Source: Diphasiastrum complanatum (taxonomy: Eukaryota > Streptophyta > Lycopodiopsida > Lycopodiales > Lycopodiaceae). Taken from it: 64,000 nt of DNA. Shown in pieces: positions 36,601 through 51,229 of this stretch. The translations under genes and the position numbers were made by a program. How positions within the stretch are numbered: the first letter of the stretch is position 1; every line of letters starts with the position of its first letter. The stretch lies in NCBI GenBank assembly GCA_029204225.1, contig CM055106.1:45481180-45545179 (forward strand), in the 5' to 3' direction. Below the pieces are notes generated by a model that had not been told where the DNA came from, searched no databases, and saw only the letters and a list, made by a program, of their open reading frames with translations.

Positions 36601-39600
36601 ATAAACCTAACCCATGGTTACACAAGTCTCGACCTTTTGGATCAAAGTAACCTATGAGTCCAAGCTTAATGCCGCCAAAAAAAAACTTCAGCTTGAAGTA
36701 GTCGAAGTAGCCGAAATCTCAGCCTTAATCATGCCTGATGTAGAAGAGATGTAGAATACGAAGTGCGGTAGCATCAAGTCGAAAAGTGAAGACAAGCATG
36801 CTCCATCCAAAGTAGGTAACCAAAAAACCAGCCACAAGCCGAAATATGGATTTGCAATCCATCAATGGTTTCCACATGATTCCATAAGTCTTCTTACCAC
36901 AAGAAACATAAAGAAGAGTATGATACTCTTTTACCATCACATCCTCCCGAATCTTACTATCAATGATCTGCTCACCAACACTAGGTAAGACAACACCGTC
37001 ATCATAAGAAGTAAGCATCAAAACATGAAAATCAGCATAAGGTACTGATTTTGGTGAGGCATGTGTGTTTCCTCCAAGGTAAAAAGATGCTTTGCTATCC
37101 CGCAAAGACTCGAACAACCAACAAGAGGCTGTAGCAGGCTGTCCAACAGCCACAAAATCACCAACACTTTGCTGTCCAAAGTGTTACAAATGTGGACCTT
37201 GTTGTCCAAAAACCTTCCGCAGGCCGTTCCCGATGCATAATAGGATGCTCACGATGTAACATAGGCTGAAAATGATCAATAAACTATGGCTAAATCTGGT
37301 GTCCACCATCTTCAAGAAAAAAACCAACAGCTTGCCACTTTGAACACCCAAATAATCTAGCAACACGCCACTTTGAACCAATGTACTAATTGACATGATT
37401 TTTCCCCCTCCTCCATTAGTACAAAATGGCTTCAAAGAATGCTTGATTTCAGCCTTTTCCAAAACATTATCTTGAGAAGCTTGCTCATAAAGTTCTTCAC
37501 TGATGCATCCATCATTTGCACCAAATGGCTCAAGAGAAGAAGAATGCTTAACCATACCAGCATTCCGATGCAAACTTGTACTTGTAGAAAGACAATGATC
37601 AAACTTTGCATGACTTTGCCCTTCTACCCTCAAAGAGGATGAACTAAAGAGGAGAAAGCATGATGATGAATCCTTTATTCGGTACATCTTTAAAAGTGTT
37701 TCCCAAGCACTTTTAGAGGTCTTGCAAAATCTCAAATGATATAAGATAGATCTTGTTACCAATAAAATCTTGATCATCACGTCGATGCAAAATCTCAGCT
37801 TGCAACTCCATGAAGAATAGTTGCTACCATCCAACATATCTTCACCTGAACAAGTACGAATTGCTCCCAAATCTCTTGCCATGAGAACCAGCCAAGAAGA
37901 TAAACTTTTTCAAACCCTAAATGTGCCCTAAAAGACACAAAAACCAGCAAGTATCAAATCTGACAAATCAGCACCGGAATGTGTCGAAACCACACATTAG
38001 ATGGATGTAGGAACTCACCCTCCTACAAGCCTTGTGTGCTGAAAATTTCAGCCTGAAATTGCATTACAAACTCAAAACCAGCAAGCAAAGAATCAGGTTA
38101 GCCTCCAACAAAGCTTTTTTTGGAACCCTTCTTTCTTGCCAAAAAGTGTGAACAATACACACACGGATAGGGCTGTTGCAACACCCTACAAATGGTAATA
38201 TGCTGTCCAATTTTCAGCCTCGGAATGTGATTGGATCATCACAAAAAAATTAGCGCCTTCTTCCACACCTGGAAACAAGCAAAAAGAAGCGGATCTTCAC
38301 TTTGTAAAATCAGCAAGGGTGCTGATTTTTCAGCCAAATCAGAAGAATAGAAATTGCTTGTAGATGGGCGCCCTCCTGCAAAGGAGCAAATATGAAAAAT
38401 AGGGCAGCAGCGGACCAACGGAAGTAGGATAAACCTACACGGATGTGGGCGACCTAAAAGAAGCCCCGAAGAAGATAATTAATGACGCCTTCCTGCAACC
38501 TGAAAAATCAGCAAACAACAACCTGATTTTTGGGCGCCCAAAATCTTGTTATCTTCTTTGATGTGTGGCGCCTTCTTGCAAAACGGAAAAGAGTCAAAAA
38601 ACGGATCTTCACTCCAAAAAATCAGCAAAGGTGCTGAATTTTTGTGATCCCTAAGTGAAGACGATCTCTTTTGGTAGGGCGCCCTAAATCAAGCATAGAA
38701 GATCCATGGCTCTGATACCATGTAGGAAATCAAAGTGCCAAGATCCTTCTAACATTCAATCTCCATATACAAGAAGAAAAAGAGGAAGAAGAAGAAGAGG
38801 GAGAGGGTTAGGCGCCCTCAAGGAGAGAGAAAGTAGTAGCAATGCTTGAAAGGGAATGAATTACAAATGAACAAAGAGTACATATAAATAGGCTTTCCAA
38901 GGGCCTAGACTCTTCCAAACTCTAAGTTCTAGAACCTTCCAAGACCCACTACTAATTATAGGGCACCCCCAAAAGTCAAGATAGGGTCCCTTAACATAAT
39001 TAGACTTTACTTGGACCCACAAATTACTACTGGACCAAAATTGGGTCCAACTCAACTAAAACTGACTTAACATGGTCTAAATAATAAACCTAACCCATGG
39101 TTACACAAGTCTCTACCTTTTGGGTCAAAGTAACCTATGAGAAACTATCATTATCATTTACTACTTCTAACACTATCCAAGGTATCAAATCGAATCACAA
39201 GGGGTATTGTCTTTCTTTGTCCTCCATGCCCTATCCAAATCTGTATCTCGCAAACCCAAAGTGCACTTTAAAAACTTGTTGGCTTCTTATGTAATATCAT
39301 TTGTATCTTCTATTTCTTTTACCCAAATGCTTTCCCTAAGTCTCTCCTTTGTTGGTGAGGCTGTGATTACTTCATTCATAGGTTTGCTGCACTTTGCTTG
39401 TTACCTTTGACAACTTGAAGCCATGTCTTCTACCTTCTTTGCTTTTTTCTTATAATGCATAGATCTTCAATGTTGTATCAACAACAGGTGTACTCAACTT
39501 TAGCTCTTGTTCCAAATGTTGAAAATCGGATGACTCCTTGATGCATGAACTACGTCTATGGAATTCGAGCTATCTTCGATAATTCGATGGTATGTCTACT

Positions 39601-42600
39601 TGATCCAACCGTCGAAGTCGCGAGGATCGAAACAGTCGATTCCGTAGACACATACAAAATCATTCAATGCAGAAATGTGTAAGATAGATTAGATTAAGAG
39701 CATTACAATTGACATTCACTATCAATCATAAATTAGATAAATCTACGAATTATCTATCTGCAAAAGCCTCAACTTAGACGAAACAAAAAATGTGCAAGCG
39801 AGATGACACGACACGACATGTGTACTGGAACGAATTTGATTAGTTCGAAAGAGTATACATGTCCGAATGGATGATGTTGGTGCACCAAGATGATGGGAGG
39901 CCAAATACAACTGCAGAATTGAGGAGAGTGGTTAGTGTGGGAGCAAGGAGGTTGGCAACAAGGGTTATGAGTTCAGATTCGAGGTCTTCGATATCTCTCG
40001 CCTTATGGGACTTCATTCTCTTGATGGCCGCAAGTACCATGTCAGAGGTGAAGAAGGTGAGCTCAGAAGGTTGGGGAGAGATAGAGATGGGTGAGTCAGT
40101 GGGTATGGTATATAGGCTGGTAGCATAGTCGACCCATATGTGGAGGCCATCCAAGACAGGAGGTGGTATGAGGGATAAACTCATGCCAAAAAGCGAGCTG
40201 AAGAGAAGATCAACAAGACGTTTTCCTTCCGAGCCATCATAAGCACACTTTTTACGGCAGAGGGTACGATGGTAAGAGCGTCGGGAGGAGCGGAGAAGAT
40301 GAGGAGCATGAGTATGTGCATGGGTGACAAGATGATGAAGAGAGCAACATTCAGTGTCATACCATAGGGGGTCTAGAGATGGAGCGGTAGTTCAATCAGC
40401 ATCTCTATATCTGGTCCCCTTGGTGCATATGTTTGGTGACTTATTTTAGATCATATGGAGTGGCCCTTTGAAGGTTGAGCCAAATTCCCATCGGCTTCAT
40501 TTTGTGGGGATTGATACATCGAAGACATTGTTCCACCATGCTACTTGGACACAGGCTTATTAGATAGTATAAGTTTTACCTTGGGGTAGCTTAGAGTTTG
40601 CTCCAAAAAGATGTAGATAGAAGTGGTTTTTTTCACGGGATTTTTAAAGAGGACAAGATTTGTCGTATTTAGTCCATGGAGAGGTAGAGGCAAAGGAGGA
40701 CTTTATCCTTAGATGCTCGATATACTATGAGATAAGAGGGAGATACTACTACCCTATGCGGGATCAGCTTGTTACAATCCACTCTCTTATATCATTTGAG
40801 AATGGAGGTTTGTTCCTTTGTTGATAAAACCTGCCCTACAAATGAACTTTGAGCTGATTTTTCATTTTACAAATGTTTCACATATCTCTGCAACATAAGC
40901 ATGTAACATATTGGCTGAAACTAAAATGCCATTATAAAAATCTTATAGTAACGAGAGCATAAAAGATTCATGCACATACATCCATGATAATTTCACTCTT
41001 ATTTGCTACACAGCCATTACTCCATATTTCATTCAAGGAAAAAAAGTGTAACATAAGGCAGAATCAATTCTCATACATAACATGAGAAGTGATTAGAAAA
41101 CAGAACAACATAACGTACTTCACACAAAAAATTCATCACTGATTGATGAACTACAACAGATCCTATAGTGAGTACTCTCCAAATTGCTCTAGGCTCACAC
41201 AACAGAATGAACATGAAAAAAAAACTGTATTTCCTAATCACCTCCATGCAGCTGCTACCCTCCTTGGGTGTTGCTTCCTGTACATTGTTAAATATTCCAA
41301 ACTATCCACTGGTGAACCATGTGGGCTGTCTACCTCCTGTGACGCTTTTGACCTTGTTGCAGATCTTCAATCTCAATCCTCAGGTCCAGCTTTCCTTCTT
41401 TAGGACTACAATACCTGTTTCATGTTGTTGCACTTTTGTTCTCAGTGCCTCCAATGTTTCAGCTTGTCTCTCAAAATTTTTCTAGCAACTCAACCTATGT
41501 TTCAGCTCTTCAACATCATCTCACTATTTCTTAATTTGTCATTCTCTTTGATTAGCTTGTTAACAGCGTTCACCAGTTTCTCATTTACTTGCATACTTTT
41601 TTGTTTGTGGCTTTTATCTCTCTCCTCAAATTATTACATACAATTGCTTCACCTCTTCATGAGCAGGTAGATAGGGACACCCTACGTGTGGGGCTTCATC
41701 TATCAGGGGTTCTATCTCGGAATTTTCCTTAGCTCTTCTAAAAAGGGATTGGGGGGTGAGTCTTTCACGCACTCATCCCAAGTTCTCCATTCATCTGATT
41801 CTTGTCAAATATGTAGCATAAATTTCTGCACTGCTTTGGCAACGGAATTTCCATTGTTGAATATCACCCTCACCCTCTCATCATTTAGATGAAAACAATA
41901 CACTTCAGCTAGCAAAAAATTCCCAACCTCCATGGTGGTGTGGGTTTTTGTCTGATCCCTCTTCATCGCTCTTTTTTGGAAATTCAGCTTGTAATTTGAC
42001 CATCTCAGCCTCATGCACTTGTTGCAGTGTCTCCAATGGCTCTCCTTCTGTAGTTGTTTTTTCATCATGGCCTCTATCATCCATACCCCTAAAACATTCT
42101 TCCTTCGGTGGAACACTAGTCTAGCCTCATCAAGCTTTCACAATTTCAACTTCATTAAAATTTTCTTTCCCTTACCTCTTACATAAGATTGCAGCTCTTA
42201 AAATTTGGCTTCCTGCTTCCTATACTTGGCCATGGCTCTTCAAAATCGAGTAGTGCAAATTATTATTCAGCTGTCCACTACCTATTCCATTCCTATTCCT
42301 GGGCCTGTGTAGCTTTTACATACCTCTAAAGTGGTTGAAATTCAATCACATTTGGCCATCAATCTTCTTACCAGCATAATGTAGTGGTTGCAGTCCACCT
42401 TTTTGTAGCTGCAAGGTTAGTTTTGGATTCTCTGTCTATGTTAGAAAATGTATGAGGTTCTATCTGCTTCCGATTCTCGAAATAGCTGGCAAAGCTTTAG
42501 TAGCTTCTGCTTATCTGTGTTCAGCATCTTTCCAATTTGCAATGATGAAGAGTGGTACATTTTTAATTTCTTCTTTCTCTCCCTTGCACCCATAGAAGGT

Positions 42601-43908
42601 CGCTTCATAGCATTCTTTGTCCCTTGTTCGTGTCTTCCTCTCTAACAAAGGAAGAAAAGGGGGTCATTTAACATTTATATGTTAGAGTGCCCAAATTATC
42701 ATGACTCCTTACCCTTAGTCTTTCACTCAGGTGTGACTTGTCATCTTCTTTGCAACCATTTCTCTTAGCTTGACACATGAGTTGACTCCCAATTGACTTC
42801 AATCTGCCATTTTTTGCATCTCTTCCAAGTTACAACAATCCATACAACCTTTTTATTGTCTTTTTTTGTTTTCTTGAGATTTTAATTAGTAGTCACACCT
42901 TTGTGTTGATTAAGTACTCTTAAGATAACATGTGTCTGCGAATAAAATCTAGTGAAATTTTCTGGTTGAAGATGCTAACGTAAAGGTTGATGTGAATGCA
43001 ATCTTCGTTTTCCAATAGGTTAATCAAAAGGTCTTAAAGGAAGTAGTTACATTTAACCTAGCTTCAAGGATGGTATGAATTGGCCTTCATAGTATTCTAG
43101 AAGCCCGTGGGGAAACTTCCAAGAATCACCAAAAGCTTAGGGCTATGGGTCCCAAGGGTTCTACACCCTACCACTTGGTCACTGACCTAACCAATCTCAA
43201 CTTATCCACTAGAATAAAAATAGGGACAATTGGCCCAACTTAGCAAAGGACCATCTGAATAATAAAGATTGAGAACTCCAATAAAGGCCTAGATATTGTC
43301 GGTACTGGTCATACTCATCTGTCTATAACTTTAATGATTGGGGAGTTAGTCTCAATTTTTTTGCAAGAGCCTTGTATGTGTTCATAATTACTTTCTTTCT
43401 TGTGCACATATATTGAAGGTGTCACGCATTTCAAACTTGTACATTTTTTATCGATTTACATTGATTAGAGGGAGATTCATTTCACACTTTACACTTGTTT
43501 TAAGTACCATCGATGCATTTAATTCAACATTGAGAAGATTTAGAGAGTATCACAATGCAATTTTCCAGGGTCATGAGGTGAAAGCAATTGTTAAGAGGTT
43601 TTGGACATTTTGTGGATTTTGGTGATCTTCTTGTTTTTTTGATCTAAGTATTGAAGTGCATATAAAAATAGCTTTGATGAAATATTCTTTGTACTTGCAG
43701 AGCCTCGTTAAAGCGTTTAAAAATGAAACAGCTTGGAATAGGTCAACTTCACTGGTCAACTGCAAACTATGCTCCTCTACAAGAGCGTGTTTTGTGGGAT
43801 GGCCTTGTGGCCATGCATAAAGAAGTAAATAATGATTCCCCACATTTCTGATATGCTCGTTTGAATATAGAGATAGTGTTTGCAGTAATTGTCACGTGTC
43901 TAGAATAT

Positions 43909-43979
<71 letters not shown>

Positions 43980-46900
43980 AGAGAGATTTTATTAATGTCT
44001 TTTCCATGCCAATAGGCATATAAGACAAAAAAGTACATGTCAAGTGTATGGTATAGTGGGAGCGTATGAACTGTCTCCATAACAGACTAGAAATGAAATG
44101 CCAATGTACTATACTATGAACATAAAGTAGGTCAAAAAAGTCTAATGCTGCCAATAAGATAATGGTATAACTCCGTGTCATCAAGTACTGCTGCTATGAA
44201 AGATGTGATAGGGATAACGCATGGAGGTGGTCTCGATAGATGTTGTTGACATCGCCAAGGAGGTCGTCTCTGAGTAATGACTCTATTGGCAATATGAGTA
44301 GTACGCCGTCTCTGGTGTCTATGTAGTAAAGAGTTGTTTTCGTCGCCACTATCATCCGATCTAGGGTCTGTCCGCGATCTCCTGTAGGAGAAATACGATG
44401 TGATTTGGAGCTGTGCATCAAGGTGAACAGATGGATAGTGTAGGTCCTGTCGCTGTAAAAACATCTCTCTGATCATAAGTGTGACACATCTCGGGTCATC
44501 ATATGCTATAAGGGACCATAGTGTGACAGGAGTCTCTCTGAAAATGCAATGGTATCTCTCTCTTGTAGGAATTCAAAGTGGCAAGATCCTTCTAATATTC
44601 AATCTCCATATACAAGAAGACGAGGGAGAGGGTTAGGCGCCCTCAAGGAGAGAGAAAGTAGTAGCAATGCTAGAAAGGGAATGAATTACAAATGAATAAT
44701 GAGTACATATAAATAGGCCTTCCAAGGGCCTAGACTCTTCCAAACCCTAAGTTCATCCACCACTAATTATAGGGCACCCCCAAAAGTCAAGATAGGGCCC
44801 CTTAACATAATTAGACTTTACGTGGACCCACGAGTTATTACTAGACCAAAATTGGGTCCAACTTAGCTAAAACTAACTTAACATGGTCTAAATAATAAAC
44901 TTAACCCATGGTTAGACAAGTCTCGACCTTTTGGGTCAAAGTAACCTATGGGAAACTAACATCATCATTTATTATTTCTAACACCCTCCTTAAATGATAA
45001 TATGGAATGAGGCCTCAATCTGAATGGGGGGGACCGCGAACTCCACCAATATAATATGATGTGCCCAATCAGTAGTTGTTAGACCAGTGCTCCATGTCTC
45101 GGATGCATACATAGCCGAGGACCAACAATAGTGTCAAAGAGCCGGCACTTACTGGTCGCATCTCTGATGTGTGAACTGAAGCATAGTCTCTCCAAATCTA
45201 CCAGGTAGGCATAGCCCTTCTGTACCCGGGAAATGGCTGCATGTCTCATGCTGAACGTGGGCCCCGAAAATAGTATCCCTAGGTATGTATATGAATCAAC
45301 AACCTCCAGTGGATGACCATGCCGTAGAAGCTCCTGCCGCATCATGAAAGACCTAGAGTGTTGAACACCATAACCTTAGTCTTGGCCACATTCACCGACA
45401 AACCCCACCGTGTGCAGAAAGAAAGGAGAGCGTCTAAGTGTCGCTGCAAACCCTCTCTCATCCGTGAAAGCAAAACCACGTCATCGACATGCAAGAGGAT
45501 AGCAATAATGAGGTAAACGTCTTCATTAAGGAGCTTTCCTGTTTATTGAAACAACGAATGCTCCAAAAGGTGATTGTGATCTATTAAATAAGATAATGTT
45601 GATAAAGCCTGTCTACTTATAAAACAAAATAAGTTTGACAGTGACTTACAAGCTTTGGACATAATAGTAGATACCTTTTGAACTATAGCAACAAGCGACA
45701 CTTATGAAGCTATTGTATTGTAGCCAATATGCCTCAGATATCATAACAAATCTCTACAGAAATAGTCATATATTGGCACTTGTTTGTGTTCGCCATTGAA
45801 AAGAATGGCCTTCCTTCAATCATGAAATGACAGGAGCTGTCCATAACGCAAGTAGCTCCACAAGAGAACAAGAAACTGCATGTGCATATGAATGTACTCG
45901 TCTAAAAAGACTTCCCTAAATTGCTTCCAAGTGCTGATCTGAAGCACTATACCAATATTCAGCCAACTAAAAAATCCATCTACTATTAATAGGCCCATAC
46001 CTGTGATCAATGATTCAAGATCACCTGCATGTTATCACTTGTTTATTAGGTGATCTTGTATCAATCAGTAAGACTCAATGCCTTGGATAAGTTGGTTGAT
46101 CGTGCATAATATGTAGATAAACCAAGCCTAAAACTCATAATGCCAAAGGCAGTTGCAGTTTTTAACTTATCTATTTACTTATCATATGTATCAAACCTTG
46201 CTTCATGGTGTCTTTTGAGGGCAAAGACTGCCAAGTTCAAATAAGATAGGACATGCATGATGACCAGTGGTGTGTTCCTTTGATGATACAAGAGATGTTT
46301 CACTTGAGGAGTAACCTTTGTCAACGAGCACCTAGACATGTTACCTATCAATACATGATTAAGGTGACCAAGTCTATAATGCCAAATTATTTTTTTACTA
46401 ATAGATGTTGAACTGCTTAAAGCACAATCAGTCGCAGAGTTACAATGGTTAAGCCTATAGAGATATTCTTTTCGAGTGCAAGAGCTCTTTTTCTTTTATC
46501 AAGAATTTGACAGGAATCTACCTGAAACTCTATCCTATGACCTAAGTCTATGATTCGACTGGCCGACAACAGATTTGTCATCAGGTTTGAGACATACAAT
46601 ACATTTGGTATGAGCGTCGACAATCCATTCTTATAGTATCTTTACCTTCGATTTTGTGTGAGCTGCTGTCTCCAAGGTGAACAAACTTCTTGGTGCTGTA
46701 GGCCGAATAATCGATGAACCATTCTTGATGTCTTGTCTATTTCATCTATTCTAAACAAATAGTCACCGAATGTTAATCACCTCCCTCTTTTCTAGGCGAC
46801 ACCCTTGATCAAATGTAGAGTTGAATTCAAAGATGAGGTAGAGATCCCCTCTAGACATTGAGATCAAAGATGACGCCTATAGATTGTGAGACCCTCTAGA

Positions 46901-49900
46901 GCCTCGTGTCGACCTCTATCTAGGGCACCCTCTCAGACATTACGTTCCTCACACTTTACAACTGCACCATCAACAAGCGTCAAGAAATTTTTAAGCTTGT
47001 TGCAAGAAAAGACTTCTCCTTGCTCACTTCACAAATGGTTAGACATGCCATTGATCACCTACATAGAAAGAAATTCAATGAAATTGATAATGATCCTAAG
47101 CCAGAAATGCTTATCCATGTTATAGATATCATCTCTCCCACAATTGTCACTGTTCTTAACTCTGTTGTTGAATCAGGTTTTCCTACCCCCTAGTGCACTA
47201 ATATTATCTATGCTATACTGGTGATCCTATGAGACCAAAAAATTATCAGACCATTATGATCGACATGTGATTGCCAAACTCTGTGGTGTAAATCCACCAA
47301 AGAACTGATAAAAACTGTAAGCTAAGCCTGAATGATCTTAGCACTTTTTGTTATAACTTGCTAAAGTGAAATCAACAATGTCCAAACCACAGCAAATTAT
47401 AGCCAATGTTTATTCCTTGCCTGTGAAAAAGTGAAAAAAACATGAAGGTTTAAACTTGCAAGGTCATTGAATTTTTCATTCCAAAAGAGACTTGGAAGAA
47501 TAACATGTTCCTGTTGAATCTGAGAACCTGATGCACATGATAGGTTACCATGAATGGTAGAGTTTCAATCTAGTTTTGCTTTATCTTTTATAAGGTGGTG
47601 GTTGTATTAGGGTCTGGTGAAAGCTGTTGGTGTCAGTAACTATGGACCAAAGCAGCTGCTTCGGATCTATGATTTCTTGGAGAAGAAAGGAGTACCCCTT
47701 ATTTCTGCACAGGTATGTGAATTCTTTAGCTAGTCCAAAAGATGATTCTAAAAAATTATGTGGTCCGTTTAGTTCCTAAATGGTCATTCCATAACAAATG
47801 TCTAGCACACTTTCATGTTCATTGTATGGTCATTAAGAATCAAAGATCAGCAAAAATTTCTTGAATATGCAATAGATCTTTCACCAGTTGCAGCGTTTCC
47901 ATGTATGCTTTTGTAAGATCCGAGTCACCTGACTCATCATATTTATGTTCATGAAATATTCTCATAATCTGGAAAAATATCAGTGTTTGACATCTATTTT
48001 CTTAAAGAAAGTTGATTGTTCTAGTCTAAATTCATCAGTTAAGGTTACTCGTCATCAAATGCTACAAAGCCTCCATATCTCAATTCAAACAGATGTCATG
48101 TGAGGCTTTTATTTTTGTGGATATTCAGACACATTCTCAGTCCCTTGGAAACCTTCCCAATGACAATTTTGTCAGAAAATTTGTTGCTTTACTTACTACC
48201 AGCTTATTCTATATTAGTGTATCAGACAGCCATCCATTATTGCAACGATTTGTTTAATAACGTTATAAACATGTTCTAACTTCTAGATACGAGTTTTCCA
48301 CATCATCATTTGACCCACAGAAAGGGCAATTGACCAAATATAGCCTGTCAAAGGCATTTTGAACTAGTAGCTGAAGGCAAATTATTCGTCAATGCCTTTA
48401 TATTAGGGCCTTACCAATATTTTAGAAGAATCACTACATGAACTATGAGAATGTCTTTAAGCTAAAGTTGTCCAGATGTGTACTTTCCTTTGAAAGACCT
48501 CTCAAAATACAAAACTGCATGCAGAGTGACCTAATAGCCTAGTAGTATTTGTTACGCCAGCAATCTATTTGCTTTGACGTTATCACAAAAAGACCAAATA
48601 AGCTCACTAACTGGAATGGTTGAAAAATAAAACAAGACGAATAGCACCATGTTCTCAAAATTTGAGTTTGACATGCATTGTTTAACATGAGAATCTCTAG
48701 CTGTTGGGCAGGATGATTGTTTGACTGTCAAAGATGAACGCAATCATTTGCTCAAGAGAAAACCTGCGTGGGAACTATTAATCAAAGTCTTAAGTGAGAA
48801 GTTCTGGAATTCCTGCCCTTCATTACGTGATTGCCCAGAGGAGTTTGTTCCCACTGCGCATAACACGCTTCTCATTGATGATAGCCCAGAGAATAGCATC
48901 CTGAACCCAAGAGACAATGCCATTTTCCCAACAGCATATGACTGCAGAAAAGATCGTTCCTCAACTCTTGATTCAACTTTGTTCCTATTTGTTAGAGGAC
49001 TTCTAGCTTACGTGTTCCTGAATATGTTGCTAGGCATCGAATTGGGCAAGCACCATTGGGCAAAGAGTCTCTATTGTAGCTTGTACTCCCGTTGTTTAAG
49101 CGGAGCCGGACTGTCCGTGGTGCCAGACCTGGTTGTAGAGGTGCAAGCAGTATCCTTAGTACCATACTCGATCTCCGAAGTAAGTTTCAGGACCTTGGTG
49201 GAAGTAGCAGTCTATCTAGCGTCCCAGTGTATTACAAAGAAGAAGGAAGATCGCGGCCAGTTTAACACATGCTTTTTTATTTTTAAAAAAACGTTCTGAC
49301 CCAGTACGTTCCAGAACGTACGGAACGGACGGAACGGAACGTTCCGACCCTTTTTGCTGGGAACGAACTTCTAAGACTTGGTCAACAAGCGTATGTTGTC
49401 CAATAGCAACTTCAAGTCAGAGCTGAGATAATAATGGAACAGAAGCAACATGCAACTTCTTGGCAACAAAATGATGACTTAGGCTGAGCATTGCATGCTA
49501 CTTCTGTTGATAATGAAGGAGCAGAACATGCTCCAATCATATAATAGTATCAAATTGTAGATTTCATTGAGGAAATAGTACTTGAAGAAGTATGCCCCTG
49601 TCTCGCCACAATGTATGACCATCTCTTAAGCAAAATGTAATGATTTGGTCAACTAACAATCTTTTCTAATCTCAAATCTATGACCCTATCTCCTAATAAC
49701 TCTGATCAAGGTCTCTCTGCCTCACAGTGACTGTGTCATCAGAATCCATGTTTCTTTCATATTTATTTGGTTCGAACTTAGCAAACCTGTTATGATCCTC
49801 CTTGAAGTACTCAACAATCTTGGCATGTGCCTATCTAAGAGACTCCTATTACCAACTTCAGGAACTATGTCTATCTTAGGGTAAATTTCTTATATCATTT

Positions 49901-50618
49901 TAATTTGATACACATACTTTGGACCAAGATACGTTGTTATGAACTATGGAGTATCAAATGCCATCAAATTTGATTGGAATTCCACCCAGGCTCTAATGGT
50001 TGGAAGTGATTTCCTCAAGAACATGGTCCATGGAATATCACCCACGACTCTAAGAGTTGGAAGTAATTTTTATATCAATGAATGATTTCAGATCCTATTG
50101 TATGACTGTGGGTCCCATAAGCTTGAGTATAAAACTTATTCTTCCGACTCAATCGAACAAACCACATTTTGTTATTGATTTATATTAAGGGTCCAAAATC
50201 ACCAAGCAGCTTGGGTGAGCCAGTAGATGCATTGAGTGAGATACACTTGGTAGCATGGTAGATGACAGTTCTCTAGATACCTTGTCCGACTTAGGTCGCT
50301 AGAACTATGTGTAGGATATTAGATGTAATAATCCCTTGTAAATTAGAATCAAGCGTTGTTCTAAAAATAATTGACATGTGTGACAATTAGGGCTCACGCT
50401 TGAAGGCTGAACCTACGATAGGGCGTAGACTCACAAAATGTCGGCATCAATGTCTGCTCTAGATTGTCTCCTAGAGAAAAAGGAGGTAATCTGGGTTTGC
50501 TAGGAGTCATGGCGTTCATACTGATCTCGTTGACAAATATCTCTACGGAGTAGGAACATCTCGCTCAACATCAGTGCCACACATCGAGGGTCATATGAAG
50601 TGAGTGAGCGAAATGCGG

Positions 50619-50713
<95 letters not shown>

Positions 50714-51171
50714 TTTATTAATGTCTTTTCCATGCCAAAAGGCATATAAGACAAATAAGTACATATCAAGTATGTGGACCAGCTGGGAGTATGAAAAACG
50801 TCTTCAGAAAACTGAAAGAAAAGCATATATAATAAATCCAAACACAATTATCAGTGTTAATTAAACCAAAAGGTAGAAAGCAAGAAATGGCTATATATAA
50901 TGGAAGCAAGCCGCAGATCAAGTCCTGGAGGTAACACTGCTATTGCTGCTGCTGCTGCTACTGAATGAAGATGTAATACAAGCTGCAGTGGGGAGTGAAG
51001 CTGAGATCTGCTGCCGGTGTCGAATGTAGGGAGGACGTCTCCTCGTAGTAGGCCGAAGAGGTCTGGCTGCTGGGCAATGCTGTGAGGTGCGCTGCCTCTG
51101 ATCTCTGTGGAAAGTCGTGTCTTCATCCTCGTCATCATCATCTAAGTCTGGGACTGGTCGTGAACGTCGTC

Positions 51172-51229
<58 letters not shown>

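Noticed and set aside
37184..37882. Minus-strand 232-codon frame as a gene
   Set aside because: Only its start resembles copia gag, the rest matches no family, and the whole lies inside a two-LTR element with a target duplication.
10649..38720. TGGTATCAGAGC-type sequences as tRNA genes
   Set aside because: They match only the tRNA 3' end complement and sit exactly at LTR edges, so they are primer-binding sites. I found no full cloverleaf in the window.
48721..49299. 192-codon frame as a complete gene
   Set aside because: Only the first ~105 codons resemble a phosphatase domain. The start is not an ATG, the catalytic N-terminus is missing and the tail is unrecognisable.
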